A stretch of DNA of 64,000 bases, taken from Mangrovicoccus algicola (GTDB lineage: Bacteria > Pseudomonadota > Alphaproteobacteria > Rhodobacterales > Rhodobacteraceae). A program made the position numbers and the translations under genes. The notes under the pieces were generated by a model, which did no database searches, was not told the DNA's origin, and saw only the letters and a program-made list of their open reading frames with translations. Numbering within the stretch: position 1 is the first letter of the stretch; each line of letters opens with the position of its first letter. Location: assembly GCF_014903745.1 (NCBI RefSeq), contig NZ_JACVXA010000003.1, forward strand, positions 84,391 to 148,390, read 5' to 3'. Below, one piece after another: positions 29,551 through 37,368 of this stretch.

Positions 29551-30518
29551 CCGCTTGCCCCCTGCGGCAGGCGGATGGTCAGCGGCGCCCGGGACATGCG
29601 GAATTCGAAGGGCGATGGCGACAGCCTCTTTTCGCCGTCATAGGCCAGCAGCGACCGGCTTTTCGACGACCGCACCCGAAGGTGCCGCGCCGCGAGAAAG
29701 TCATAGTCGCGCCCCTCCACCGCGCTGCGCGTGCACAGCCTCAGCGCGGTGCGGAACAGATCGGCCCGCGTCTCGCCGCGGGCGATCAGCACCGCGAACC
29801 CGTCCTCCGAGATGGCCTCTGCCCCCGAAAGGCCGAACTTTTCCAGCTGGAAGGCCGAGCGCGACACGAAGAGCAGGGGCGTGCGGGCCTCGATCTCGCG
29901 ACCGTCGGCCTCGATCTGCAGATGCATGGGCCGCTGGAATTTCATGAAGGTCTGCGCCGCCGACCAATGGGCCATGATCCTGCGCCGCCCGTAGCGGGCA
30001 TAGACGCTCTCGCGCTGTTTCAGCACGGCCGGGTAGATCCCCAGCGAGGCGTTGTTGAGGAAGACCGTCCCGTTGACCTGCCCCACCCGGATCGGATGGG
30101 CCGGCGCGTCGAGCACGGCCCGTGCCGCCTCCGCCGGGTCCTCGGGCAGGCCCAGACCGCGGGCGAAGTAATTGAACGTGCCCAGCGGCAGAACGGCAAA
30201 GGCCGCGGACTTGCCCAGCAGCGCGCCTGCTACGGCCATCGCCGTGCCGTCCCCGCCGGCGGCAACCACCGTATCCGCCCCGTCCTCCAGGGCGCGGTCC
30301 ACCACCTCTTCGATCTTCTGGTGTTTCGGCGCCCAGGTATAAAGCCGCGCGCGATCGCGCCCGAATTCGGCCATGGCGCGGTCCACCGCATCGCGATCCC
30401 GGGCATTGGTGCCGGATTTGCGGTTGGTCACCACCGCTATGGCGCGCGGCGCATCCGTCACGCCCTCCATCGCCGCCGGAGCGGCAGGATCGTCGAAGGC
30501 AATCGGCTGGTCGGTCAT
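29547..30518 (-). CDS. YegS/DagK-family lipid kinase
   Basis: 323-residue diacylglycerol/sphingosine-kinase-like protein. RAIAVVTNRKSGTNARD, the nucleotide-binding VVAAGGDGTAMAVAGALLG, and VLPLGTFNYFARGLGLP match the catalytic domain; the C-terminal beta domain follows. It phosphorylates a lipid such as diacylglycerol in YegS-like enzymes; substrate here is unknown. First gene of a two-gene operon with the metallophosphoesterase. The 282 bases upstream, up to the divergent epimerase gene, hold presumptive promoters but no clear motif. Confidence 0.86.
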   Translation of the reverse strand: MTDQPIAFDDPAAPAAMEGVTDAPRAIAVVTNRKSGTNARDRDAVDRAMAEFGRDRARLYTWAPKHQKIEEVVDRALEDGADTVVAAGGDGTAMAVAGALLGKSAAFAVLPLGTFNYFARGLGLPEDPAEAARAVLDAPAHPIRVGQVNGTVFLNNASLGIYPAVLKQRESVYARYGRRRIMAHWSAAQTFMKFQRPMHLQIEADGREIEARTPLLFVSRSAFQLEKFGLSGAEAISEDGFAVLIARGETRADLFRTALRLCTRSAVEGRDYDFLAARHLRVRSSKSRSLLAYDGEKRLSPSPFEFRMSRAPLTIRLPQGASG

Positions 30519-30800
30519 GGAAGCCCCGCAGGTTGAAGTCGCCTGTCAACGCATCGCGGGCCGCGCCGGTTTCCCGGCATGGCGGTTTTTCCTCTCCCGG
30601 CGTCTCTGGTGCCCTGCCGGGTTGCCCCCGGCGCCATGGGCGGAAACCCGCGCGGCGCGACGCTTTCACCACAGGCAGGACCGATTCCCCTATGTTACGG
30701 TTCCCGTGCATGGCCGGATTCGGAGACGCCATTCCGGGCAGGCAGGTGCATTAACCATTTGCGGGGGCCCGGCTCCCGCTGAGGTCGTGGAAGAGCAATA

Positions 30801-31733
30801 ATGACGAAGAAAGTTCTAGTTATCGGGGGATGCGGATTCATCGGTTCCCATATCGTGGACGCGCTGCTGGCAGCCGGCGTATCGGTCCGCGTGCTGGACC
30901 GGCGTCCCGAGACATTCAGGGAGCCGCTGCCGGAGGTGGAATACAACTTCGGCGATTTCTCGGATCCGTTCCAGCTTCTCGAGGCGCTGGAAAGCGTCGA
31001 TGCGGTCATGCACTGCGCCAGCACGACGGTTCCCTCCACCTCCAATGTCGACCCGGTTGCGGATATTACCGGCAACCTGATCTCCACCGTCCGCCTGCTG
31101 AAGCTGCTGCGGCAGATGAACATCAAGAAGCTGGTCTATCTCTCCTCCGGGGGCACCGTCTACGGCGTGCCGCAGCATAACCCGGTCACCGAGGATCACC
31201 CGCAGAATCCGATCAGCTCCTACGGCATCGTCAAGTCGGCGATCGAGAAATACATCTACATGGAGGAGCAGCTGGGCGACCTCAGCGCCGTCGTGCTGCG
31301 CGCCTCCAATCCCTATGGTCCGCGCCAGGGTCATACCGGCATCCAGGGCATCATCGGCACCTATCTGTGGAAACTCGCCCGCGGCGAGAACCTGGAGGTC
31401 TGGGGCGACGGCACGGTGGTGCGCGACTTCATCTATGTCCGCGACATGGCCGATATCTGCGTCGCCGCGCTTCATTCCGATCAAAGCGGCGTGTTCAATG
31501 CCGGTGCCGGCGAAGGCAATTCGGTCAATGACATCGTCCAGGCCGTGCGCGCCGCGACCGGCAAGGATTTCCAGCCCTCCTATCGCAATGCCCGCTCCTA
31601 TGACGTGCCGCGGATCGTTCTGGACATCGAGCGCGCCAAGGCCGCATTCGGCTGGGCGCCCCGGGTCTCTCTTCAGGACGGCGTCTCGGAAAGCTGGAAA
31701 TGGGTGCAGTCCCAGGCCCGCGCGCAAGGCTGA
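30801..31733 (+). CDS. NAD-dependent epimerase/dehydratase (UDP-glucose 4-epimerase-like)
   Basis: 310-residue extended SDR. GGCGFIGSHIVDALL is the NAD site, LSSGGTVYG carries the catalytic Ser/Thr region, and SYGIVKSAIEKY the Y-x-x-x-K pair. RASNPYGPRQ and VVRDFIYVRDMADI are typical of sugar-nucleotide 4-epimerases of the GalE/WbpP type. Substrate cannot be fixed, and no polysaccharide cluster flanks it. ATG 30801 has a GGAAGAG ribosome site. A very strong terminator follows. Confidence 0.86.
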   Translation: MTKKVLVIGGCGFIGSHIVDALLAAGVSVRVLDRRPETFREPLPEVEYNFGDFSDPFQLLEALESVDAVMHCASTTVPSTSNVDPVADITGNLISTVRLLKLLRQMNIKKLVYLSSGGTVYGVPQHNPVTEDHPQNPISSYGIVKSAIEKYIYMEEQLGDLSAVVLRASNPYGPRQGHTGIQGIIGTYLWKLARGENLEVWGDGTVVRDFIYVRDMADICVAALHSDQSGVFNAGAGEGNSVNDIVQAVRAATGKDFQPSYRNARSYDVPRIVLDIERAKAAFGWAPRVSLQDGVSESWKWVQSQARAQG

Positions 31734-31776
31734 GCGCCGTCTCCCGCCGGACCTGATCCGGCGGCCCCGGCATGGC

Positions 31777-31816
31777 AAGGCCCCCCGGACGCCGGTCCGG
31801 GGGGCCTTCTTCGTTT
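31777..31816 (+). terminator. strong intrinsic terminator after epimerase
   Basis: A perfect 14-bp stem (31777-31790 with 31795-31808, left arm AAGGCCCCCCGGAC) with a 4-base loop, followed by TTCTTCGTTT. On the minus strand no T tract follows, so it serves the epimerase more than the convergent ask gene. Confidence 0.9.
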
Positions 31817-31832
31817 CTCGCGGCGGCCCGGG

Positions 31833-33266
31833 TCAGGCGGCGGCGCGCAATGCCTTGTCGCGATCCTCGCCGGCCTCGACATATTCGCGGTGCAGCGCCT
31901 TGATGACGCCTGCCAGGTCCTCGCGTTCCAGGATGAACTGGACATCCACGTTGCGCGGTCCCTGCGCGGCGCCGAGCGCCTCCAGCCCGGCGGCGGCAAT
32001 CGCCTGCAGCCCGCGGGTCAGCACGGACAGGCCGTTGAGGTCGCGCCCGATCACCGAGGCCAGGGCCAGCGGCCGCACCGAAACCCCGGCATTGGGATAG
32101 AGCTTGGCCAGGTCGTTCTCGACCCGCTTCATCACCTTCATCGGCGCATCGACGAAATGGGTGATGGTGTTGGCATTGGTCACCTTGGAGATGATCCGCA
32201 CCTGGTGGCGGGTCAGCACGTCGAGGATCGCGGCGTCATAGCCCTTCACCCCCACCATGTCCTGCTCGAACACTTCCAGCGACAGGATGTCCAGGCCGGT
32301 GACGATCTCCACCGCGGATTCCTCGGCGGGCTGGTCGTCGATCAGCGTGCCGGGATCCTCGGGCTCGAAGGCATTGGTGACGCGCAGCGGCACCCCCGCC
32401 TGGCGCAGGGTCTTGGCGGCTTTCGGGTGGATCGCCTCCATCCCCATATTCGACAGCTGGTCGGCCACGTCGTAATTCGTCCGCCCGAGCTTGCGCACGG
32501 CCTCCTGCCCGACCAGGTTCGGATCGGCGGAGCTGAGGTGGAATTCCTTGTGGATGATCGCCTCGCGCGCGCCCGTCAGGGCCGCCAGCCGCGAGAAGGT
32601 CACCTCGGAATAGCCGCGGTCGAATTCGCGCATCAGCCCCTCGGCGCATTGCGCATAGCCGGTCACGATCGGCATCTCCGCCGCCGGGTCGATTCCCTCC
32701 AGCGCGCCGGTGATGCGGTCGTCGAGGCTCAGCCCGCCCGGGTCGCGCCACCCGGAGAGGTCGACAAAACGGGCATTGATGCCCGCGCGGCGCAGCAGCA
32801 GCGTGGTGGCGAAGGCCGAATGCGACTCGCCGATCCCCGACAGCAGCTCGCGGGTCTGCATCATGTGTTCAGCCAGCGAGAAATGCGCATATGTGCACAG
32901 ACGCTGAAGGTCGATCAGGCAGTTGCGCGCGCTCTCGATCCGCTCGGAAACGAAGGCATCGGCCTGCTCGATATCGCCGGGATGCTCCAGCACCTGCGCA
33001 TGCGCCTCGCGCATGGCACCGGCGACACGGGTCAGCCCGTCATGCCAGCCATGGCCCGTATCCTGGTTGGCGAATTGCGCATAGACGCCCGGTTCGCCGG
33101 ATTTCTTGTGCTCCAGCAGCAGGTTGGTGATACCCCCGAAGGCCGAGACCACGAAGATGCGGCCATAGAGGGCGTCGCCCTCGCGACCGCCGATGAAAAG
33201 CGTATCGCGAAGCTCGTTCACGCGGGACATGGACGTCCCGCCGATTTTCTCGACAGTATGGGTCAT
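31833..33266 (-). CDS. ask: ectoine-type aspartate kinase
   Basis: Phosphorylates aspartate to supply aspartate semialdehyde for ectoine synthesis. 477 residues. KIGGTSM is the aspartokinase start motif, FVVSAFGGITNLLL and VTGYAQCAEGLMREFDRGYSEVTFSRLAALTGA are characteristic, and HPKAAKTLRQAGVPLRVTNAF and a C-terminal ACT region are present. This Ask_Ect form is associated with ectABC operons and often escapes normal feedback. Starts 2 bases after ectC, last gene of the operon. Confidence 0.94.
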   Translation of the reverse strand: MTHTVEKIGGTSMSRVNELRDTLFIGGREGDALYGRIFVVSAFGGITNLLLEHKKSGEPGVYAQFANQDTGHGWHDGLTRVAGAMREAHAQVLEHPGDIEQADAFVSERIESARNCLIDLQRLCTYAHFSLAEHMMQTRELLSGIGESHSAFATTLLLRRAGINARFVDLSGWRDPGGLSLDDRITGALEGIDPAAEMPIVTGYAQCAEGLMREFDRGYSEVTFSRLAALTGAREAIIHKEFHLSSADPNLVGQEAVRKLGRTNYDVADQLSNMGMEAIHPKAAKTLRQAGVPLRVTNAFEPEDPGTLIDDQPAEESAVEIVTGLDILSLEVFEQDMVGVKGYDAAILDVLTRHQVRIISKVTNANTITHFVDAPMKVMKRVENDLAKLYPNAGVSVRPLALASVIGRDLNGLSVLTRGLQAIAAAGLEALGAAQGPRNVDVQFILEREDLAGVIKALHREYVEAGEDRDKALRAAA

Positions 33267-33268
33267 GC

Positions 33269-33664
33269 TCAGTCCGCAAGTTCCTCCGCCGGGGCATAGG
33301 ATCCATCCTCGCGATGGACCTCCGTGCCCGTCACCGGCGGGTTGAAGCAGCAGGCCATGACCAGCTTTTCTTCTGCCCGCAGGATATGGCGGTCGTGAAG
33401 GTTCAGCGCATACATGACGCCGGGGGTGATCTGGTGGGTCTCGCCCGTGCCGAGATCGGTGATCGACCCCTTGCCCGCCATGCAGTAGACGCTCTCGAAG
33501 TGGTGCTTGTACTCGAACGTATGCTCCGACCCCGCATCCAGTTCGGTGATGTGGAAGGAGAAGCCCATGCCGTCATCGGCCAGGAGCATCCGGGTCGACG
33601 TCCATTGCGCGTCCGAAACGGCGCGGTCGGTCTTCCTCAGGTCGTTGAAATCACGCACGATCAT
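33269..33664 (-). CDS. ectC: ectoine synthase EctC
   Basis: Cyclises N-gamma-acetyl-diaminobutyrate to ectoine. 131 residues, the standard length, cupin fold. MIVRDFNDLRKTDRAV at the start, FHITELDAGSEHTFEYKHHFESVYCM and GKGSITDLGTGETHQITPGVMYALNLHDRHIL contain the conserved cupin metal residues. Third gene of ectABC-ask; 5 bases after ectB. No ectD hydroxylase follows in this window. Confidence 0.97.
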   Translation of the reverse strand: MIVRDFNDLRKTDRAVSDAQWTSTRMLLADDGMGFSFHITELDAGSEHTFEYKHHFESVYCMAGKGSITDLGTGETHQITPGVMYALNLHDRHILRAEEKLVMACCFNPPVTGTEVHREDGSYAPAEELAD

Positions 33665-33669
33665 GTCAG

Positions 33670-34956
33670 TTACTCCGCGGCCAGCTTGGCCGATTTCATG
33701 GTATCGCGAACGGCATCTGCGAGGATCGCGTAGCCTTCGCGGAAAAGTTCGTTGGGCGTGGTCAGCGGCGCCAGCACCTTGACCACCTCGTCATTCGGAC
33801 CCGAGGTCTCGATCACCAGGCCCAGCTCGAAGGCGCGGGCGCAGATCTTCGAGGCCAGCTCGCCCGAACCGACATCGACGCCCTGCATCAGGCCGCGGCC
33901 CTTCAGGTAGGCGCCCGGGATCATCTCGGCGATTTCCGACAGCGCGGTGGTCATCAGCACCGCCTTGTCCGCCAGCTCGCGCTGGAACGCGCCGTCGCGC
34001 CAGAACTTCTCGATCGCCACGCGGGCGGTGACGAAGGCATGGGTGTTGCCGCGGAAGGTGCCGTTATGCTCGGCCGGGCCGAAGATGTCATGCTCGGGCC
34101 GGATCAGCACCATCGCGAAGGGCAGGCCGAAGCCCGAGGCCGATTTCGCCATGGTCACGATATCGGGCTGCACGTCCATCTCCTCGAAGGAGAAGAAGGT
34201 GCCGGTACGGCCGCAGCCCGCCTGGATGTCATCGACGATGAACAGGGCGCCGTTGTCGCGGGCGATCCTGGCCACGCGCTCGACGAATTCGCGCGAGGCG
34301 GCGTTGAGCCCGCCCTCGCCCTGCACCGTCTCCATCATGATGGCGGCCGGGGCGTCGATGCCGCCGGAGGGATCGGCCAGCATCTGTTCCAGCAGCGCGG
34401 CGGAATCGACGCCCTCGGCATAGCCGTCATAGGGCATGCGGGTGACGCCGTGCTTGTCGATGCCCGCGCCGCCGCGGTGATAGCCGTTGCCGGTCGCCGC
34501 CAGCGCACCCATGGTCACGCCGTGGAAGCCGTTGGTGAAGGCGATGATGTTGGTGCGGCCCGTGACCTTGCGGGCCAGCTTCATCGCCGCCTCGACGGCA
34601 TTGGCGCCGGTCGGGCCGGTGAACATCACCTTGTGGTCCATGCCGCGCGGGGCGAGGATATGCTCCTCGAAGGCCGACAGGAACCCGCCCTTGGCATCGG
34701 TGTGCAGGTCCAGCCCGTGGGCGATGCCGTCGCCCGCGATATGCTCGATCAGCGCGGCCTTCATGTCCGGGTCGTTATGCCCGTAATTCAGCGACGAACA
34801 GCCCGCCAGGAAGTCGATATAGCGGTTGCCGTCCACGTCGAACAGCTCGCTGCCGCGGGCCTGGGTGAACAGCTTGGAGAAGCCGCGGCAGTAGGAGCGG
34901 GCCTCGCTCTCGCGGCGTTTGAAGATGGAAATGGGCTGTGCCATGTCCTTGGGCAT
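33670..34956 (-). CDS. ectB: diaminobutyrate--2-oxoglutarate transaminase EctB
   Basis: PLP class III aminotransferase making L-2,4-diaminobutyrate from aspartate semialdehyde. 428 residues. YIDFLAGCSSLNYGHNDPDMKAAL, VMFTGPTGANAVEAAMKLARKVTGR and FIVDDIQAGCGRTGTFFSFE are EctB-specific, and the PLP lysine is in MAKSASGFGLP. The start at 34956 follows AAGGAGA. The gap after ectA is 54 bases, the largest in the operon. Confidence 0.97.
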   Translation of the reverse strand: MPKDMAQPISIFKRRESEARSYCRGFSKLFTQARGSELFDVDGNRYIDFLAGCSSLNYGHNDPDMKAALIEHIAGDGIAHGLDLHTDAKGGFLSAFEEHILAPRGMDHKVMFTGPTGANAVEAAMKLARKVTGRTNIIAFTNGFHGVTMGALAATGNGYHRGGAGIDKHGVTRMPYDGYAEGVDSAALLEQMLADPSGGIDAPAAIMMETVQGEGGLNAASREFVERVARIARDNGALFIVDDIQAGCGRTGTFFSFEEMDVQPDIVTMAKSASGFGLPFAMVLIRPEHDIFGPAEHNGTFRGNTHAFVTARVAIEKFWRDGAFQRELADKAVLMTTALSEIAEMIPGAYLKGRGLMQGVDVGSGELASKICARAFELGLVIETSGPNDEVVKVLAPLTTPNELFREGYAILADAVRDTMKSAKLAAE

Positions 34957-35010
34957 GAGGGATCTCCTTTCGGGAGCAAATTCTTGGGGAGGCTGGGACG
35001 AGCGGGGGGC

Positions 35011-35568
35011 TCAGGCAGCTGCGTTCAGCGCCGCCTCTTCTTCCCCGTCCTTCAGCGTGATCGTCACCATGTGCTCGGTGTCGTGCGCGCCGCCGAAGTG
35101 GTCGTCCCTGTGGAAATGGGGCTCGTCGTCGAGCGTGCCGCCGATCTCGCGCGCGAAGCTGCGGAACAGGCCCCAGGAGGCATCGTTGTCCTCGGTGATC
35201 GTGGTCTTCAGAACCTCTGCCTCGGCAAGCTCTTCGCGCTCCAGAAGGTGGCGCAGCATCTGCTTGCCCAAGCCAAGCCCGCGCGCGCGCGGGCTGACCG
35301 CGACCTGCCAGACGAAGAAGGCGTCCTGCGCCGGGATGAGATGTCCTGAAATCCAACCCAGGATTTCCCCGTCCTCCTCGGCCACCACGCAGGTGTCGCG
35401 GAAATGATCGGCCTGGATCAGGTTACAATACATCGAGTTCTCGTCCAGCGGCTTGCACTCGCGGATGAGGTCCCAGATGGCGGCACCATCGGTGCTTTCG
35501 GGCTTTCGCAGCGCGACCATGCGCGATCGGGCCATCTGGCGTGTGTCGCTGACAATGTCCTTGGGCAT
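35011..35568 (-). CDS. ectA: diaminobutyrate acetyltransferase EctA
   Basis: GNAT acetyltransferase that acetylates diaminobutyrate in ectoine synthesis. 185 residues. LRKPESTDGAAIWDLIRECKPLDENSMYCNLIQADHFRDTCVVAEED matches EctA across the N-terminal half; the acetyl-CoA loop is VSPRARGLGLGKQML. First gene of ectABC-ask, with an AGGGAGAG ribosome site and a plausible promoter and large palindrome upstream. Internal starts at codon 12 or 17 are possible. Confidence 0.96.
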   Translation of the reverse strand: MPKDIVSDTRQMARSRMVALRKPESTDGAAIWDLIRECKPLDENSMYCNLIQADHFRDTCVVAEEDGEILGWISGHLIPAQDAFFVWQVAVSPRARGLGLGKQMLRHLLEREELAEAEVLKTTITEDNDASWGLFRSFAREIGGTLDDEPHFHRDDHFGGAHDTEHMVTITLKDGEEEAALNAAA

Positions 35569-35600
35569 GTGTCTCTCCCTAGCAGTTTCGTTTGACGGAC

Positions 35601-35629
35601 TAACTACGCGAGTTACGTGAAAGTTTCAA
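35601..35629 (-). promoter_or_regulatory. possible ectA promoter
   Basis: On the minus strand TTGAAA (35629-35624), a 17-base spacer and TAGTTA (35606-35601), about 32 bases before the ectA start. The -35 is good and the -10 poor. The large palindrome sits just upstream of the -35. Confidence 0.45.
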
Positions 35630-35649
35630 GAACGGCGTGAAAAAAGTCA

Positions 35650-35684
35650 TTTTTTCGCCGATAATCTGATTATCCGCGAAAAAA
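35650..35684. promoter_or_regulatory. 35-bp palindrome between ectA and the MarR-type regulator (probable operator)
   Basis: Symmetrical about 35667: outer arms TTTTTTCGC (35650-35658) and GCGAAAAAA (35676-35684), inner arms GATAATC (35660-35666) and GATTATC (35668-35674). Only one base pair (35659/35675) of 17 breaks the symmetry. This AT-rich element stands out from a GC-rich genome and is the most likely binding site of the EctR-like regulator. Confidence 0.8.
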
Positions 35685-35744
35685 CGGGGGGTTGCAGCAC
35701 CGCCCCCCTTCCGGAAATCGCGCAGCCAGGCTAAGGAGTTTCAC

Positions 35745-36299
35745 ATGATACTTAGGCAATTGAACCATTCCCCGCTTTATGGCAGAGATCCCGCCATGCA
35801 TGACAGCGAACTGAACCGCACCGATGCCAGCCTGATCGCGCTGAGGCGCATCCTCCGCGCGACGGAGCTGTATTCGCGCGATCTCGCCCATGCGGCAGGA
35901 TTGACGCCGGCGCAGCTGCGGGTCCTGCAGATCGTCACCGGCCGGGGCGGGTCCGCGACGCCCAAGGCGCTGGCCACCCAGATGGGCGTGGCGCAGGCGA
36001 CGGTCACTGCCCTGGTCGACCGGCTGGTGGCGCGCGGCATGGTCGGTCGCGAGCGGTCGGAAACCGATCGCCGCCAGACCAATATCGTCATCTCGGACCG
36101 CGGGAAGGCCGCGGTGGCCGAGGCGCCCGACGCGCTTCAGCAGCGCTATGTCCGCGCCTTCGAGCAGTTGCGCGACTGGGAACAGGCGCAGCTGCTGGCC
36201 TCGCTGGAACGGGTGGCCGACATGCTCGACGCCACCGACATGGATGCCTCGCCGGTCCTGACCACCGGCGAAATCCAGGGGATGTCGCGGCGCAACTGA
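35745..36299 (+). CDS. ectR: MarR-family regulator of ectoine genes (EctR-like)
   Basis: 184-residue MarR regulator divergent from ectABC-ask. Winged helix: LTPAQLRVLQIV, TPKALATQMGVAQATVTALVDRLVARGMVGRERSETDRRQTNIVISDRG (the wing motif SETDRRQ is diagnostic). Its place matches the EctR repressors known from halotolerant methylotrophs. An N-terminal extension of about 25 residues precedes the helical domain; a start at the second Met (MHDSELNR, 35796) is possible. The palindrome at 35650-35684 lies upstream of both genes. Gene symbol rests on context. Confidence 0.82.
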   Translation: MILRQLNHSPLYGRDPAMHDSELNRTDASLIALRRILRATELYSRDLAHAAGLTPAQLRVLQIVTGRGGSATPKALATQMGVAQATVTALVDRLVARGMVGRERSETDRRQTNIVISDRGKAAVAEAPDALQQRYVRAFEQLRDWEQAQLLASLERVADMLDATDMDASPVLTTGEIQGMSRRN

Positions 36300-36317
36300 G
36301 GCGCCGCGCCCCTCCGC

Positions 36318-37358
36318 TCAGCCCCCCTGGCGGGGCGCGTGCAGGACCACCGACATGCCCGGGGCGAGACTTTCCGCGCCCTCCTGCCCGGGATCGATCT
36401 CGATGCGCACCGGCAGGCGCTGCGCGATCTTGGTGAAGTTGCCGGTCGCCGCGGAGCTGCCCAGGACGCTGTATTCCGATGCCGTCGCCGGGGACAGCAT
36501 CGACACCCGCCCGGTGAAGCTGCGATCGCGCAGCGCGTCGACCGTGAACCGCACGGCCTGGCCCTGCGCCATGTCGGCCAGTTCGCGTTCCTTGACATTC
36601 GCGATCACCCAGACCTGCGGCGCCACATGCGACATCAGCGCGGCCCCGGCCGTCACATACTGCCCCGGCTTGACGCCGATCTGGCCCAGCTGACCGTCGC
36701 GGGGCGCGTGGATCACGGTATGCTCCAGGTCGATCCGCGCCAGCTCGACCGCGGCCTCGGCCGAGGCGATCTGCGATTGCAGCGTGTCGGTCTGGACCCG
36801 GGCCGAGGCGACGTCCTCGCGCGCCACGTCGACATTGCTTTCCGCCTCGGTCAGCGCCGCCTGCGCCTGCTGCAGCGACAGCTGGCCGTCATCGGCATCC
36901 GATTGCGACAGGAAGCCCTTGGCCTTCAGCTTGTCCTGCCGCGCCCAGGCGGCCTGCGCGGTGTCCAGCGCCGCCTCCGCCGCCTGCCGCGCCGCCTTGC
37001 GCGATTCCAGCACCGCCTCCGCGGAATTGATGTCCTGGGCATTCGCCTTCAGCGCGGCCCGCGCCCCGGCCAGCGCGGCCTCGGCCTGGGCCAGCGCCTG
37101 CGCGGCGGTGCGGTCGTCGAGCCGCACAAGAACCTCGCCGGCCGTCACCACCTGGAAATCCGAGACCGGCACCTGCGTCACATATCCCGCGATCTGCGGC
37201 GAAATCGTCGTGACGGAGCCGCGCACATAGGCATTCTCGGTGCGGATCTCGGTCCCGGCAAAGGGCGGCAGCTGCCACGCGTATAGCACGGTGCCGACCC
37301 CCAGAAGGCCGATCAGCACGACAAGCAGCGTCGGCACGTGATGTTTCAGAAGCGTCAT
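36318..37358 (-). CDS. emrA: EmrA-like membrane fusion protein
   Basis: 346-residue periplasmic adaptor of an MFS tripartite efflux pump. One N-terminal transmembrane segment (PTLLVVLIGLLGVGTVLYAW), then the biotinyl-lipoyl-like halves (TISPQIAGYVTQVPVSDFQVV and HAPRDGQLGQIGVKPGQYV) around an Ala/Gln-rich coiled-coil hairpin, then the beta-barrel. It follows emrB by 10 bases and belongs to a marR-emrB-emrA operon. No outer-membrane TolC gene is linked. Start at 37358 picked from the membrane segment position. Confidence 0.9.
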   Translation of the reverse strand: MTLLKHHVPTLLVVLIGLLGVGTVLYAWQLPPFAGTEIRTENAYVRGSVTTISPQIAGYVTQVPVSDFQVVTAGEVLVRLDDRTAAQALAQAEAALAGARAALKANAQDINSAEAVLESRKAARQAAEAALDTAQAAWARQDKLKAKGFLSQSDADDGQLSLQQAQAALTEAESNVDVAREDVASARVQTDTLQSQIASAEAAVELARIDLEHTVIHAPRDGQLGQIGVKPGQYVTAGAALMSHVAPQVWVIANVKERELADMAQGQAVRFTVDALRDRSFTGRVSMLSPATASEYSVLGSSAATGNFTKIAQRLPVRIEIDPGQEGAESLAPGMSVVLHAPRQGG

Positions 37359-37368
37359 CGGATTTCCC

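Noticed and set aside
30519..30800. Small gene or RNA in the 282-base gap between lipid kinase and epimerase
   Set aside because: No frame with family features, no convincing tRNA/ncRNA fold or terminator; it most likely holds two divergent promoters.
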